The notes under the pieces: generated by a model | Seen by the model: the letters and a program-made list of their open reading frames with translations, nothing else | Database searches by the model: none | What the model was told of the DNA's origin: nothing | Program-made: the position numbers and the translations under genes | In this document: positions 47,898-58,458 of the stretch, piece after piece | Layout of the letters: each line of letters begins with the position of its first letter | Numbering within the stretch: the stretch's first letter is position 1 | Assembly (NCBI RefSeq): GCF_003855395.1 | Contig: NZ_CP034015.1 | Location: forward strand, 4,040,001 to 4,104,000 | From: Shewanella livingstonensis | GTDB taxonomy: Bacteria > Pseudomonadota > Gammaproteobacteria > Enterobacterales > Shewanellaceae | DNA length: 64,000 nucleotides | Reading direction: 5' to 3'

Positions 47898-48845
47898 GTG
47901 CCCGACATCAAGCTCTTTGCTGGTAACGCTACCCCAAATTTAGCTGCTAAGATTGCCGAACGTTTATTTTGCAAACTTGGCGATGCAGTTGTAGGCCGTT
48001 TCAGCGACGGTGAAATCAGTGTTCAAATAAACGAGAATGTACGTGGTGCGGATGTGTTCATTATCCAATCTACTTGCGCACCAACTAACGATAATCTCAT
48101 GGAGCTTATTGTAATGGTTGACGCGTTACGCCGTGCATCAGCGGGTCGTATTACTGCCGTTATTCCGTACTTTGGATATGCTCGCCAAGATCGCCGTGTA
48201 CGCAGTGCACGTGTGCCTATTACCGCAAAAGTGGTTGCAGATTTCTTGTCAAGCGTGGGTGTTGACCGCGTATTGACCTGTGATTTACACGCTGAGCAAA
48301 TTCAAGGTTTCTTTGATGTCCCGGTTGATAACGTATTCGGTAGCCCTGTGTTACTTGAAGACATGCTCTCCCGGAAATTTGATAACCCTGTTGTTGTGTC
48401 TCCTGATATAGGCGGCGTAGTTCGCGCTCGTGCCATTGCCAAGTTATTAGATGATACTGACCTGGCTATTATCGATAAGCGTCGTCCACAAGCCAACGTT
48501 GCCCAGGTAATGCATATTATTGGTGATGTTCAAGGCCGTGATTGCATCATTGTTGATGACATGATCGACACTGGTGGCACCTTATGTAAAGCTGCTGAAG
48601 CATTAAAAGAACATGGCGCTAATCGTGTGTTCGCTTATGCTACTCATCCTGTATTCTCAGGTAATGCAGCTGAAAATATTGCCAATTCTGTTATCGATGA
48701 AGTTATCGTGACAGACACAGTGCCATTAAGCCCAGAAATGCTAAAAGTGACCAAAGTGACTCAACTCACTATGTCAGCGCTATTAGCAGAAGCTATTCGT
48801 CGCGTTAGCAACGAAGAGTCAATCTCTGCAATGTTTCGCCACTAA
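47898..48845 (+). CDS. prs: Ribose-phosphate pyrophosphokinase
   Basis: Makes PRPP from ribose 5-phosphate and ATP for nucleotide, histidine and tryptophan synthesis. The 315-residue protein starts with GTG ([15 protein letters not shown]), preceded by GAGG 8 nt upstream. It has [10 protein letters not shown] with the flexible loop, [11 protein letters not shown] near 129-139 and the PRPP loop DDMIDTGGT near 220-228. It is followed by its own strong terminator. Confidence 0.98.
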   Translation: MPDIKLFAGNATPNLAAKIAERLFCKLGDAVVGRFSDGEISVQINENVRGADVFIIQSTCAPTNDNLMELIVMVDALRRASAGRITAVIPYFGYARQDRRVRSARVPITAKVVADFLSSVGVDRVLTCDLHAEQIQGFFDVPVDNVFGSPVLLEDMLSRKFDNPVVVSPDIGGVVRARAIAKLLDDTDLAIIDKRRPQANVAQVMHIIGDVQGRDCIIVDDMIDTGGTLCKAAEALKEHGANRVFAYATHPVFSGNAAENIANSVIDEVIVTDTVPLSPEMLKVTKVTQLTMSALLAEAIRRVSNEESISAMFRH

Positions 48846-48866
48846 TCAGCTTTAGTGAGTGAAATA

Positions 48867-48895
48867 AAAAACGCACTCTCACGAGTGCGTTTTTG
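48867..48895 (+). terminator. Terminator of prs
   Basis: A 12-bp stem (AAAAACGCACTC / GAGTGCGTTTTT) with a TCAC loop ends in TTTTG. It lies 22 bp after the prs stop. Confidence 0.92.
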
Positions 48896-49088
48896 TTTGT
48901 TGTTATCACCAAAGCCCTAATATAAGGTAGGGAAAAAAGCCAGTATTGAATGGCTGACGTCCGCACTGTATCAGTCAAAGCATTCCGCAACGTTTATTCA
49001 TCCTAATCACAATGTATTTATTGATTTAATCAATCACGCCACTTCATCGATATGGCACATATGCTATCAAATAAACAATCAAATTTGT

Positions 49089-50123
49089 TTAAGCGGTCAT
49101 TTCTTGTCTGACAGTAAATGAGTGCCGTTTATCTAGCTGATGCAGTGGATGCGTGGCATAAAATGCTTGTTGGTTATGTAAAAAAGCCTTACCGGCAGTA
49201 ATACCGCTTCTATAGTCATGACGTAAATCGACATCAGTACTGCCTAATAATTTACTTTGGAGATTATCATCAGCAAAAATTTGAATGATCTCGACATCTT
49301 CAGGTGGATTAGCGATAAAAGCGAGTTCTTGTTGGTAAGCTTGTTCATGCTGAACCAAGTAATCAATGGTTTTGGGACAATAACCTGACACACAAATCCA
49401 TGACTTTAATTTATGCACCCAAGCAGATTGAGCATGAAAATCTGCATTAACGGTGCGAATGACCACTATTTTTCGAGCACCACGGTTATACGCTTCACGA
49501 ACCGGCAATGGCGCAGCTAGTCCACCGTCAAGGTAAAAATCCTCTTGAGGGTAGTCATCACTGACTTCCGCTTGATTAGCTGCACTAGCGGTTAACCAGG
49601 GTGCAAGCTTAACCCCTTGTTTATACAAAAACGGTAAAGCACTTGAGGCTTTAAGTAATTCGCGCCAGTGATCATTATCACCATTGGGGCGTATAAAATA
49701 GCCTTGTCTATCGCGTGAATTCGTTGCCGTAATCAATAATTCACGTTGTCCTAATGACTTTGCGGCGGCGGAAAAGTCTAAAGCAAAACTCCCTTGAGTG
49801 GTTTTATCAAAGTACCAGTCTAAATCGACAACATTGCCGCCAACTAATCCTCGGCCCAATTGGTAAAAACGCTTATGACGTGATAGCCCACGAATTAATC
49901 GTTTAGCATAACCTTTTTGACGGGAGAGAAAGCTAGTGAGATTTTGTGAACCAGCAGACGTGCCGATAAATAAGTCGAAGGGATCAAAATCATTATCTAA
50001 CCACGCATCTAATACACCAGCGGTGAATATCCCTCGCTGACCACCACCTTCCGCAATAAGCGCCATTTTGGCACGTGATGCATCATAAGGATTAATTGGT
50101 GGTGTTGATGTTGGGATGTTCAT
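49089..50123 (-). CDS. Patatin-like phospholipase family protein (YjjU-like)
   Basis: A 344-residue predicted serine hydrolase. The patatin catalytic dyad is visible: the nucleophile Ser56 in GTSAGS (GxSxG) and Asp199 in the DGG motif LDGGLAAP. The oxyanion glycine loop is EGGGQRGIF (25-33). It resembles E. coli YjjU, an uncharacterised lipid acyl hydrolase, and has no signal peptide, suggesting a cytosolic or membrane-associated enzyme. It is a single gene upstream of the tRNA cluster. The substrate is unknown. Confidence 0.9.
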   Translation of the reverse strand: MNIPTSTPPINPYDASRAKMALIAEGGGQRGIFTAGVLDAWLDNDFDPFDLFIGTSAGSQNLTSFLSRQKGYAKRLIRGLSRHKRFYQLGRGLVGGNVVDLDWYFDKTTQGSFALDFSAAAKSLGQRELLITATNSRDRQGYFIRPNGDNDHWRELLKASSALPFLYKQGVKLAPWLTASAANQAEVSDDYPQEDFYLDGGLAAPLPVREAYNRGARKIVVIRTVNADFHAQSAWVHKLKSWICVSGYCPKTIDYLVQHEQAYQQELAFIANPPEDVEIIQIFADDNLQSKLLGSTDVDLRHDYRSGITAGKAFLHNQQAFYATHPLHQLDKRHSFTVRQEMTA

Positions 50124-50372
50124 GGTGAGCCTTTGGCAAGATATTTACTGTATAAGGCAAGTCTAAACAACCGTCAGTAAAATAGATAACCGATAGAATC
50201 AATCGTGTTGATAGGAAAATACTATTGATACCTCATCGTTAGCGTATTCATTATCTGTCCCGTAAAAGAGAATTAATAGGCATTGAATAGGACGAAGCTT
50301 TGATTTCTCATTAAGCAGCATTGATACCATCAGGCTTGATTATACTCAAAATTTTCACAAAAAAAATACAGC

Positions 50373-50401
50373 AAAAAGCCCGTCTTATAGACGGGCTTTT
50401 T
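50373..50401 (-). terminator. Terminator of the tRNA operon
   Basis: A 13-bp stem (AAAAAGCCCGTCT / AGACGGGCTTTTT) with a TAT loop ends just downstream of the last tRNA-Gln on the minus strand. The minus-strand run of T follows the stem. Confidence 0.93.
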
Positions 50402-50407
50402 TAAATT

Positions 50408-50482
50408 TGGCTGGGGTACAAGGATTCGAACCTTGGAATGCTGAGATCAAAACCCAGTGCCTTACCGCTTGGCGATACCCCA
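50408..50482 (-). tRNA. tRNA-Gln(TTG)
   Basis: Cloverleaf with TTG in the anticodon loop, acceptor TGGGGTA paired with TACCCCA, and an encoded CCA end. It is the last gene of the operon, nearest the terminator. It differs from the other two Gln copies in the acceptor stem (TGGGGTA against TGGGATA). Confidence 0.97.
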
Positions 50483-50549
50483 ATTATTACTGTTTATATT
50501 AATACTAAGTGACTATTTAAATTAACTATTTATTTCAATTAAAATTTGA

Positions 50550-50634
<85 letters not shown>

Positions 50635-50727
50635 ATCAAATTTTAACTTAGAGTATACTCTTTTTATTTCAGAGTAAACTTTGCTTTACCAGCTAGTGTA
50701 AGTAGCACTCACTCTACCCAATAAATA

Positions 50728-50804
50728 TGGTAGCAATAGCGGGACTTGAACCTGCGACCCCAGCATTATGAGTGCTGTGCTCTAACCAGCTGAGCTATAT
50801 TGCC
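50728..50804 (-). tRNA. tRNA-Met(CAT), elongator
   Basis: Anticodon loop CTCATAA. The D arm and variable loop match elongator Met rather than initiator, and the T stem has the A-C mismatch also found in E. coli elongator tRNA-Met. Encoded CCA. Another identical copy lies at 51158. Confidence 0.94.
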
Positions 50805-50809
50805 AAAGA

Positions 50810-50884
50810 TGGCTGGGATACAAGGATTCGAACCTTGGAATGCTGAGATCAAAACCCAGTGCCTTACCGCTTGGCGATATCCCA
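50810..50884 (-). tRNA. tRNA-Gln(TTG)
   Basis: Same anticodon loop and body as the copy at 50908; acceptor TGGGATA paired with TATCCCA. Only 5 bp separate it from the upstream-listed Met copy (50728-50804). Encoded CCA. Confidence 0.97.
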
Positions 50885-50907
50885 ATAATCTTGTCTAACG
50901 TTATAAA

Positions 50908-50982
50908 TGGCTGGGATACAAGGATTCGAACCTTGGAATGCTGAGATCAAAACCCAGTGCCTTACCGCTTGGCGATATCCCA
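50908..50982 (-). tRNA. tRNA-Gln(TTG)
   Basis: Appears identical to the copy at 50810 and separated from it by 23 bp. Encoded CCA. Confidence 0.97.
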
Positions 50983-51027
50983 ATCAAGCTTTTTGAAACA
51001 TTCGCCTAAGCCAATACTTCTAATAAA

Positions 51028-51112
<85 letters not shown>

Positions 51113-51157
51113 ACAACACTCTAGTTTAACATCTTGAGCAGATGGGTAAGAAATAGA

Positions 51158-51234
51158 TGGTAGCAATAGCGGGACTTGAACCTGCGACCCCAGCATTATG
51201 AGTGCTGTGCTCTAACCAGCTGAGCTATATTGCC
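51158..51234 (-). tRNA. tRNA-Met(CAT), elongator
   Basis: First gene of the operon in transcription order, about 35 bp after the inferred start site. It appears identical to the copy at 50728. Encoded CCA. Confidence 0.95.
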
Positions 51235-51273
51235 ACTATTTCTTGCAATCCCTCTTGGCGAGGAACGGGGCGT

Positions 51274-51302
51274 ATTATGCTTATTCAGGTTATCTAGGTC
51301 AA
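51274..51302 (-). promoter_or_regulatory. Strong stable-RNA promoter of the tRNA operon
   Basis: On the minus strand TTGACC (51302-51297) and CATAAT (51279-51274) are 17 bp apart. ACGCCCCG follows, a GC-rich discriminator like those of stringently controlled rRNA and tRNA promoters. Transcription would start about 35 bp upstream of the first tRNA-Met. Confidence 0.7.
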
Positions 51303-51448
51303 CTGGTTTTTTTCGCTATTTTCATCAATTCGTCTTGTTCGGCTATAACTTCACCAAACTGAATGCCGAATCGACAAAATAAAGCCCATTAACTCACTAA
51401 AATATCCTTTACGCCCCTGTTATGATTTCTTAATAACGTAAGTGATGC

Positions 51449-52540
51449 TTATACGTTAAATAAGAAATGCATTACATCACCGTCTTTAACGATGTATGTT
51501 TTACCTTCTACACGTAATTTACCAGCATCTTTAGCGCCAGCTTCACCCTTGTAGGTAATAAAATCTTGATATGCCATAACCTGTGCACGAATAAAACCAC
51601 GTTCAAAATCGGTGTGGATTACGCCTGCCGCTTGTGGCGCAGATGCACCAATAGGCACTGTCCATGCACGTACTTCTTTTACACCCGCCGTAAAATAAGT
51701 TTGCAGATTTAATAATTCATACCCAGCACGGATCACGCGATCTAAACCAGACTCTTCTATGCCTAAATCGGCCATAAACTCGTCACGGTCATCCGCTTCC
51801 ATCTCGGCCAATTCTGACTCAATTGCAGCGCATACAGGCACAACAACAGCATTTTCGGTTGCAGCTATGGCGCGCACAACATCAAGATGAGGGTTATTTT
51901 CAAAACCATCTTCAGCCACGTTAGCAATGTACATTGTTGGCTTTAATGTTAAGAAATTTAAGTACGCAACTGCAGCTAATTCTTCTTTAGTTAAGTCTAA
52001 TGAACGTAGCATTTTAGCTTCGTCTAGCAATGGACGCATTTTCTCAAGCACAGCCACTTCAAATTTTGCATCAGCATCGCCGCCTTTAGCGCGTTTAGCT
52101 TGACGAAATATAGCGCGTTCACAGGCGTCTAGATCCGCTAGGGCTAATTCAGTATTAATCACTTCAATATCGCCCGCTGGGTCAATTTTGTTAGCAACAT
52201 GAACAATGTTCGGATCTTCAAAGCAACGCACAACATGACCAATAGCATCGGTTTCACGAATGTTAGCTAAAAACTTGTTACCTAGACCTTCACCTTTAGA
52301 AGCGCCTGCCACTAAACCAGCGATGTCAACGAACTCCATAGAAGTCGGTAAAATGCGTTGCGGTTTAACAATAGCTGCTAACGCGTCAAGACGTGAGTCT
52401 GGTACAGGTACCACGCCGGTGTTTGGCTCAATAGTACAAAACGGAAAGTTTGCCGCTTCAATACCGGCTTGTGTTAACGCATTAAACAACGTTGACTTAC
52501 CTACGTTTGGAAGACCAACAATGCCGCATTTAAAACCCAT
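51449..52540 (-). CDS. ychF: Ribosome-associated ATPase YchF (OLA1 family)
   Basis: A 363-residue Obg-related P-loop protein that prefers ATP. G1 is GLPNVGKST (8-16), switch [18 protein letters not shown] (about 68-85) and NVAEDG replaces the usual NKxD, as in YchF/OLA1. The C-terminal TGS-like domain begins near 275. Start MGFKCGIVG with AAGG upstream. It is 77 bp downstream of pth and likely cotranscribed, as in E. coli. Confidence 0.97.
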   Translation of the reverse strand: MGFKCGIVGLPNVGKSTLFNALTQAGIEAANFPFCTIEPNTGVVPVPDSRLDALAAIVKPQRILPTSMEFVDIAGLVAGASKGEGLGNKFLANIRETDAIGHVVRCFEDPNIVHVANKIDPAGDIEVINTELALADLDACERAIFRQAKRAKGGDADAKFEVAVLEKMRPLLDEAKMLRSLDLTKEELAAVAYLNFLTLKPTMYIANVAEDGFENNPHLDVVRAIAATENAVVVPVCAAIESELAEMEADDRDEFMADLGIEESGLDRVIRAGYELLNLQTYFTAGVKEVRAWTVPIGASAPQAAGVIHTDFERGFIRAQVMAYQDFITYKGEAGAKDAGKLRVEGKTYIVKDGDVMHFLFNV

Positions 52541-52617
52541 ATGCTTACCTTTATATATGTAGAATTATCCCATTGGATAATGATGTCGAAAGGGTGTTAA
52601 AACAAAACTAGCCTAGC

Positions 52618-53205
52618 TTATTCTGCTTTGAACGAATGTAATCTGTGCATAGCTTTCGCCATGTCTTGGTTAAATAAAATCTCGGTGGAACGAACGGCTT
52701 CATCTATCGCAGCGATTATTCGTTCTTGTTCTACTGCTGGTGCCCTGCCCAGAACATAGCCACTAACTTTATTTTTATCACCTGGATGACCAATACCAAT
52801 GCGCAAGCGATGAAAGTTCTTGTCGTTGCCTAAACTAGCGATAATGTCTTTTAAGCCATTATGGCCACCATGGCCACCACCTAGTTTAAATTTAGCCACC
52901 CCAGGGTCCATATCGAGTTCATCATGGGCGACTAATATTTCTTCAGGCAGAATGCGGAAAAAGTTGGCTAATGCAGCCACAGACTTTCCGCTTAAATTCA
53001 TGTAAGTTGTTGGGATCAACAACCGCACATCTTTGCCATGTAAAATAGCCCGTGCGCTAACGCCAAAGTATTTACTCTCTGGTACTAATTGAACATTGCA
53101 AATACGAGCCAGCTCCTGCACATACCACGCACCAGCATTATGGCGAGTTTGTGCGTATTCAGCACCTGGGTTTGCCAACCCAACAATCAATTTAATGTTA
53201 CTCAT
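52618..53205 (-). CDS. pth: Peptidyl-tRNA hydrolase
   Basis: Recycles peptidyl-tRNA released from stalled ribosomes. The 195-residue protein has [17 protein letters not shown] with Asn11 and the catalytic His22, then [10 protein letters not shown] and [10 protein letters not shown] with the catalytic-site Asp near 95. [13 protein letters not shown] is conserved. A GTG one codon upstream is in frame; ATG is preferred. Together with ychF it forms the usual pth-ychF pair. Confidence 0.97.
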   Translation of the reverse strand: MSNIKLIVGLANPGAEYAQTRHNAGAWYVQELARICNVQLVPESKYFGVSARAILHGKDVRLLIPTTYMNLSGKSVAALANFFRILPEEILVAHDELDMDPGVAKFKLGGGHGGHNGLKDIIASLGNDKNFHRLRIGIGHPGDKNKVSGYVLGRAPAVEQERIIAAIDEAVRSTEILFNQDMAKAMHRLHSFKAE

Positions 53206-53423
53206 CACAACCTAGTCAGTTTATTAGCGAACGCTGCCGCCAAATGCCTTCATCGGGTACATCAAGATACACATGATGCAAAACGCGGCATTTTATACCA
53301 ATTCCACTCATAATGTAATCATTCAAAACCACTCAAGCTGTACCGTGAACCACACCTTATTGAAGTAATGCCTGTTGGCTAAAAAAGTAAATCAATAAAG
53401 CAGCGTTTTACTCAAGTGAACGT

Positions 53424-54662
53424 TTAATTCAGTCCAAGAGCATATTTGAGTACTTTGCGCTTTAACGGTGAATCTATGTTTGCCAATTTCAGTGCGCCGT
53501 TGCGCAGTAGTTTTAATGGCAGTAAATTATTACTAAAACTCGCATAAAATGCATCCATCGCGGTCATCATTAGCTGATTGTCGTAATAACGTGCTTGCTG
53601 ATAACGCTTAAGCACACGAGTGTCCCACCATGTGTCACCACTGCCCATAGCATTAGCAATTTGGGCCACCAGCACATCGACATCTTTAAAACCAATATTG
53701 ACCCCTTGGCCAGCTAAAGGATTAATAGTGTGGGCAGCATCACCAATAATCACTAAGTTATCTTGATAGTATTGCTGTGCATGTCGTCGAGTTAAGGTAA
53801 AACTACCACGATTATCAACCGTAAAATCTGGATCTAAACGAGGCGGAAAATGCTGTTTAATTTGTTCAGCTAATTGCACATCATTAAGCTGGGATAACTG
53901 TTTAATTCGATTAGCATCGTCATACCACACTAATGAAGCGTGATTCCCTGGCAGTGGTAATAAGCTTCTAGGGCCTGCTGGCGTAAATTGCTGCCAGGTA
54001 ACTGACTGCTGTGGTGTTTGCGTAGTAATATTAATTAACATCGCCGATTGAGCATAATCCCATCCGGTGACGCCAATGCCAGCCCACTGGCGTACTTGCG
54101 AATTAGCACCATCTGCACCAATAAGGAGTTTGGTCGAAAGTGTAGCGCCATTATCAAGCAAAATGGTAACTTGATGATTGTCACTTAAACGTGAAAACTG
54201 CATCACTTTATGCGGGCATAATAAGGCCACATTATCCATGCTACGCAGTTGTTGCCATAAACTGAGCTGAATTAACCGGTTTTCAAAAAAGTAACCTAAG
54301 TGCGATTGACCAACTTGTTCAGCGCTAAATGCAGTAAGGCAACCGTCGAGCTCCCATGTTTCTAGGCCTGTGTAAGGAGCATGACGCATAGAAAGCAGTT
54401 CATCCATGGCGCCCAAACGGGTTAACAATTGTTCAGATGCCACACTGACGGCTGAAACTCGAACATCTAAAGGCTGTTCTACATCATAAGGCTGCGGTTG
54501 GCGAGACTCTATAACCGCAACACTTAAGCCTAATTGACCTAACCCAATCGCTGCTGCTGCACCGACCATTCCGCCGCCCACAACGACAACATCATAATGA
54601 CGAGCATGACTAGGGGAATTGGTTGATGTGAATGAAGCATCTTGCATTGTGTTTACATCCAT
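53424..54662 (-). CDS. ubiF: FAD-dependent ubiquinone-biosynthesis hydroxylase, UbiF type
   Basis: A 412-residue flavoprotein monooxygenase that hydroxylates the ubiquinone ring precursor. Its N-terminal FAD site is VVVVGGGMVGAAAAIGL (about 25-41), DVRVSAVSVASEQLL follows, and GDAAHTINPLAGQGVNIG (about 295-312) closes the FAD site. GLETWELD and YFFENRLIQ fit UbiF rather than UbiH, and the location divergent from miaB is the UbiF place in E. coli. The first 20 residues are poorly conserved, and an ATG at 54647 is an alternative start. Confidence 0.88.
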   Translation of the reverse strand: MDVNTMQDASFTSTNSPSHARHYDVVVVGGGMVGAAAAIGLGQLGLSVAVIESRQPQPYDVEQPLDVRVSAVSVASEQLLTRLGAMDELLSMRHAPYTGLETWELDGCLTAFSAEQVGQSHLGYFFENRLIQLSLWQQLRSMDNVALLCPHKVMQFSRLSDNHQVTILLDNGATLSTKLLIGADGANSQVRQWAGIGVTGWDYAQSAMLINITTQTPQQSVTWQQFTPAGPRSLLPLPGNHASLVWYDDANRIKQLSQLNDVQLAEQIKQHFPPRLDPDFTVDNRGSFTLTRRHAQQYYQDNLVIIGDAAHTINPLAGQGVNIGFKDVDVLVAQIANAMGSGDTWWDTRVLKRYQQARYYDNQLMMTAMDAFYASFSNNLLPLKLLRNGALKLANIDSPLKRKVLKYALGLN

Positions 54663-55288
54663 AAATAGTGAAATGAGTTTATGTTCAGTATGGCAGTCGA
54701 CAAGGCGAAACCCGTATCAAGGCATCTAAAAAGCTAACACATGATTAAATATTATAATGACACTGTGTTATGACGGCCTAATGTACAGATTGAATTAACT
54801 TAATCCACATTGGGTATCAACAGTGATTAATCTATACGCTATGACAGCGACTATGGCTTACTTGGTAACATACTTGCTTGCTCGTTGGTGTTATCGCTTT
54901 ACCCCGCGACATCTCATGCTTTGTTGCAGGATCTGTAAATACCATTACGGCAGTAAAACAAGAATGAAACCACGACAATGGCATATCCTCGATATGCTCA
55001 ATTATGCCCTATATCAACAAACCACGGCAATGTAGCAAGGCTATAATCGTAACTTAAGCCCAAAACAACTTATTAAAGCACTTTAGGAACAAGGGTAAAT
55101 AGTCATTAAGCTTACTTCCGACTGGACTTAATTCATCCAGTTTAATTCAAACCATTAGTCATTACTATTTTTAAGGCTATTACAAAATTTATATTCAAAT
55201 GGATCAAACTTGCACTAGTACTAGCCAGACCGCCTGACAACAGGTAAAATGTCGCGCTATTTTTACTGTGATTTACCGGCGAGCACTG
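54663..55288. other. Divergent intergenic region between ubiF and miaB
   Basis: About 625 bp. It includes one small frame of uncertain coding status (54823-55035). The rest is AT rich, with no repeat or terminator that I can support. Confidence 0.4.
54823..55035 (+). CDS. Possible small membrane protein with CxxC pair
   Basis: A 70-codon frame starting at GTG with no clear ribosome site; an ATG at 54838 is also possible. The product would have a hydrophobic helix (about 9-24) followed by LCCRICKYHYGSK with a CxxC pair and a basic, aromatic tail. Coding is supported only by this pattern and by its length in AT-rich DNA. No family is recognised. It could equally be a chance frame. Confidence 0.25.
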   Translation: MINLYAMTATMAYLVTYLLARWCYRFTPRHLMLCCRICKYHYGSKTRMKPRQWHILDMLNYALYQQTTAM

Positions 55289-56713
55289 ATGAGTAAAAAA
55301 CTTCATATTAAAACCTGGGGCTGTCAAATGAATGAGTACGACTCATCAAAGATGGCTGATTTATTAGACGACTATCAAGGATATACCTTGACCGATGATG
55401 CAAGCGAAGCAGATGTACTGCTGCTTAATACTTGCTCTATTCGTGAAAAAGCACAGGAGAAGGTTTTCCATCAGCTAGGACGTTGGAAATCTTTAAAAGA
55501 TAAAAATCCTAATTTAATTATTGGGGTGGGTGGTTGTGTTGCCTCGCAAGAAGGTAAAGCGATTAAAGATCGCGCTCAATGCGTTGATATTATCTTTGGC
55601 CCACAAACGCTGCACCGTTTACCTGAGATGATTGACCAGATCCAACGTGGCGAAAAAGTCGTTATCGACATCAGTTTTCCAGAAATTGAAAAATTCGATC
55701 GTCTTCCTGAGCCTCGCGCTGACGGTCCAACGGCATTCGTGTCTATTATGGAAGGTTGCAGTAAATACTGCTCTTTCTGTGTAGTGCCATACACCCGTGG
55801 TGAAGAAGTCAGCCGTCCATTGGATGACGTTATTCTTGAAGTGGCTCAATTAGCCGCTCAAGGCGTACGTGAAGTCAATTTACTTGGCCAAAACGTTAAC
55901 GCTTACCGCGGTGCAACCCATGATGATGAAATTTGCACCTTTGCGGAACTGTTACGCTTAGTCGCATCAATTGACGGCATCGATCGCCTGCGTTTTACCA
56001 CCAGCCACCCTATTGAATTTAGCCAAGATATTATCGATGTATATGAAGACACCCCAGAATTGGTGAGCTTCCTGCATTTACCGGTACAATCAGGTTCAGA
56101 TCGTATTTTGACCCAAATGAAACGCGGTCACATGGCGATTGAGTACAAGTCGATTATTCGTCGTCTGCGTAAAGCACGTCCTGATATTCAAATCAGTTCA
56201 GACTTTATTATTGGTTTCCCTGGTGAATCTAAACAAGATTTCGCTGATACCATGAAGTTGATAGAAGATGTTGGCTTTGACCACAGCTTTAGCTTTATCT
56301 ACAGTGCACGTCCAGGTACACCTGCGGCCGACTTGCCAGATGATGTTAGCGAAGAAGAAAAGAAACAACGTTTAGCCATTTTACAAGAGCGTATTACGCA
56401 ACAAGCAATGCGTTATAGCCGTCATATGTTAGGCTCGGTTCAACGTATTTTAGTCGAAGGTCCATCGGTAAAGAATCCAATGGAGCTTCGTGGTCGTACT
56501 GAAAACAGTCGAGTCGTTAATTTTGAAGCTGCCCATACTCATATCGGCAGCTTTGTTGATGTGAAAATTGTTGATGTGTATACCAACTCATTACGCGGTG
56601 AATTTGTCCGTGGTGAAGATGAAATGGATTTACGTCGCAGTTTACAACCCGCTGATATTATGGCTAAACACAAGCAAGATGACGCCTTAGGTGTTACCCA
56701 CTTTAAGCCGTAA
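55289..56713 (+). CDS. miaB: tRNA-2-methylthio-N6-dimethylallyladenosine synthase
   Basis: A radical-SAM methylthiotransferase that adds methylthio to i6A37 of tRNA. The 474-residue protein has the auxiliary cluster cysteines 12, 49 and 83 (WGCQMN, NTCSIR, GGCVAS) and the radical-SAM CxxxCxxC at 157, 161 and 164 (CSKYCSFC). A TRAM domain closes the protein. I use the ATG at 55289 ([12 protein letters not shown]). It heads the ubiF-divergent miaB-ybeZ-ybeY-ybeX-lnt region of E. coli type. Confidence 0.97.
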   Translation: MSKKLHIKTWGCQMNEYDSSKMADLLDDYQGYTLTDDASEADVLLLNTCSIREKAQEKVFHQLGRWKSLKDKNPNLIIGVGGCVASQEGKAIKDRAQCVDIIFGPQTLHRLPEMIDQIQRGEKVVIDISFPEIEKFDRLPEPRADGPTAFVSIMEGCSKYCSFCVVPYTRGEEVSRPLDDVILEVAQLAAQGVREVNLLGQNVNAYRGATHDDEICTFAELLRLVASIDGIDRLRFTTSHPIEFSQDIIDVYEDTPELVSFLHLPVQSGSDRILTQMKRGHMAIEYKSIIRRLRKARPDIQISSDFIIGFPGESKQDFADTMKLIEDVGFDHSFSFIYSARPGTPAADLPDDVSEEEKKQRLAILQERITQQAMRYSRHMLGSVQRILVEGPSVKNPMELRGRTENSRVVNFEAAHTHIGSFVDVKIVDVYTNSLRGEFVRGEDEMDLRRSLQPADIMAKHKQDDALGVTHFKP

Positions 56714-56739
56714 TTAATGTTTGTTGTGTCATCATTATT

Positions 56740-56760
56740 AAAGGCGGCTTGTCCGCCTTT
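56740..56760 (+). terminator. Terminator downstream of miaB
   Basis: An 8-bp stem (AAAGGCGG / CCGCCTTT) with a CTTGT loop is followed by AATTTTG. It lies 27 bp after miaB and before ybeZ, so the two may be partly uncoupled. Confidence 0.65.
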
Positions 56761-56881
56761 AATTTTGCCTAAAATTAGCCATATTATGGTAATTCCACAT
56801 TGAGACTCGTAAACTATCATTATTATAATATGATATTTTAAAGCCATTATTTTTGTGCAACAGCAAAACCTGGAGCCTTAT

Positions 56882-57946
56882 TTGACCACTAAAGTTACCA
56901 CCATGAATGTGTATCTTGAACCTGCAGATACTCGTCGCCTCGTTTCATTATGTGGCCCATTTGATGACAACATCAAACAACTTGAACGCCGATTAGGTGT
57001 TGAGATTGTCCATAAAGACAACCATTTTACGATTGTCGGCTTGCCACGAAATGCACTCAATGCCAATAACTTATTACGTCAGTTATACATTGAAACCCAA
57101 ACCGTAAAAGGCAGCACACCGGATCTAGAACCAGAAGTTATTCATCTCGCGATTCAAGAAGCCATTAACCTTGAAGCACAACAAGACAATAACGACACGA
57201 GCATTCATATAAAAACCAAGCGTGGTGTCATTAAACCTCGTACACCTAATCAAAGTGTGTACATGCATAACATTACTCGTCACGACATTAGTTTTGGTAT
57301 TGGCCCAGCGGGTACCGGTAAAACTTACCTTGCCGTTGCTGCGGCAGTTGATGCCTACGAACGCCAGGAAGTACGCCGCATTCTATTAACTCGTCCTGCG
57401 GTTGAAGCTGGCGAGAAACTCGGTTTTTTACCGGGCGATTTAAGCCAAAAAGTCGATCCCTATTTACGCCCACTTTATGATGCCTTGTTTGAGATGATGG
57501 GGTTTGAGAAAGTTGAAAAACTCATTGAACGCGGCGTAATTGAAGTCGCCCCGCTCGCTTACATGCGTGGCCGGACGCTCAACGATGCTTTCATTATTTT
57601 AGATGAAGCCCAAAACACCACAGTTGAACAAATGAAAATGTTCTTAACCCGTATTGGGTTTAATTCTCGTGCGGTGATCACTGGCGACATTACTCAAATT
57701 GATTTACCTCGTAGCCAAAAGTCAGGTTTGCGCCACGCAATTGAGGTGCTTAGTGAAGTATCTGAAATCAGCTTTAACTTCTTTGTTGCCCAAGATGTAG
57801 TTCGTCATCCTGTGGTCGCTCGAATTGTTGAAGCCTATGAAGCATTTGAGCAACAAGAACAAATCGAAAAAGCCGCGAAAGATCAAGCCTATCGCGAACG
57901 AGAACAGAAACGCCAGTTACTTGAAAAAGAGGCTACCCCTCAATGA
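56882..57946 (+). CDS. ybeZ: PhoH family ATPase YbeZ
   Basis: A cytosolic P-loop ATPase linked to RNA metabolism and to the endonuclease YbeY. The protein has about 354 residues, with the Walker [14 protein letters not shown] (about 141-153), [16 protein letters not shown] and Walker [12 protein letters not shown], and the conserved N-terminus [19 protein letters not shown]. Candidate starts are GTG 56855, TTG 56882 and ATG 56903. TTG at 56882 has GGAG at 56872-56875, six bases upstream, so I prefer it. Its stop overlaps ybeY (ATGA). Confidence 0.93.
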   Translation: MTTKVTTMNVYLEPADTRRLVSLCGPFDDNIKQLERRLGVEIVHKDNHFTIVGLPRNALNANNLLRQLYIETQTVKGSTPDLEPEVIHLAIQEAINLEAQQDNNDTSIHIKTKRGVIKPRTPNQSVYMHNITRHDISFGIGPAGTGKTYLAVAAAVDAYERQEVRRILLTRPAVEAGEKLGFLPGDLSQKVDPYLRPLYDALFEMMGFEKVEKLIERGVIEVAPLAYMRGRTLNDAFIILDEAQNTTVEQMKMFLTRIGFNSRAVITGDITQIDLPRSQKSGLRHAIEVLSEVSEISFNFFVAQDVVRHPVVARIVEAYEAFEQQEQIEKAAKDQAYREREQKRQLLEKEATPQ

Positions 57947-58413
57947 GCCAGCAAGAAATATCACTCGACCTCGACCTACAAATTGCCGTCGATAACGTAA
58001 ATTTACCGACGCAAACACAGTTTGAAACCTGGGTGCGCACCGCTATTGGTCAGACAATGCCTATCGTCGAGTTAACTATTCGTATTGTTGAGGTTGTAGA
58101 AAGCCAGCAACTCAATTTAACTTATCGTGGTAAAGACAAACCGACTAATGTGTTGTCATTTCCATTTGAAGCACCACCTGAAGTTGAATTGCCTTTATTA
58201 GGTGACCTCGTTATCTGCGCGCAAGTGGTGGAACAAGAAGCCATTGAGCAAAATAAACCGCTAAACGCACACTGGGCACACATGGTCATACACGGCTGCT
58301 TGCATTTGCTCGGCTATGACCATATTATCGACCAGGAAGCCGATGAGATGGAGTCATTAGAGACCCAACTTGTTGAAGGCTTAGGTTTTACAAATCCCTA
58401 TAAGGAAGCATAA
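57943..58413 (+). CDS. ybeY: Endoribonuclease YbeY
   Basis: A single-strand RNase for 16S rRNA 3'-end maturation and ribosome quality control. The 156-residue protein has [15 protein letters not shown], with zinc ligands His117, His121 and His127. [11 protein letters not shown] (about 66-76) is the other family signature. It overlaps ybeZ by 4 bp and precedes ybeX. Confidence 0.97.
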   Translation: MSQQEISLDLDLQIAVDNVNLPTQTQFETWVRTAIGQTMPIVELTIRIVEVVESQQLNLTYRGKDKPTNVLSFPFEAPPEVELPLLGDLVICAQVVEQEAIEQNKPLNAHWAHMVIHGCLHLLGYDHIIDQEADEMESLETQLVEGLGFTNPYKEA

Positions 58414-58458
58414 ATAAACAAGGCATATCTAATAGATAGCCCTGTTTAGGTAAATATT

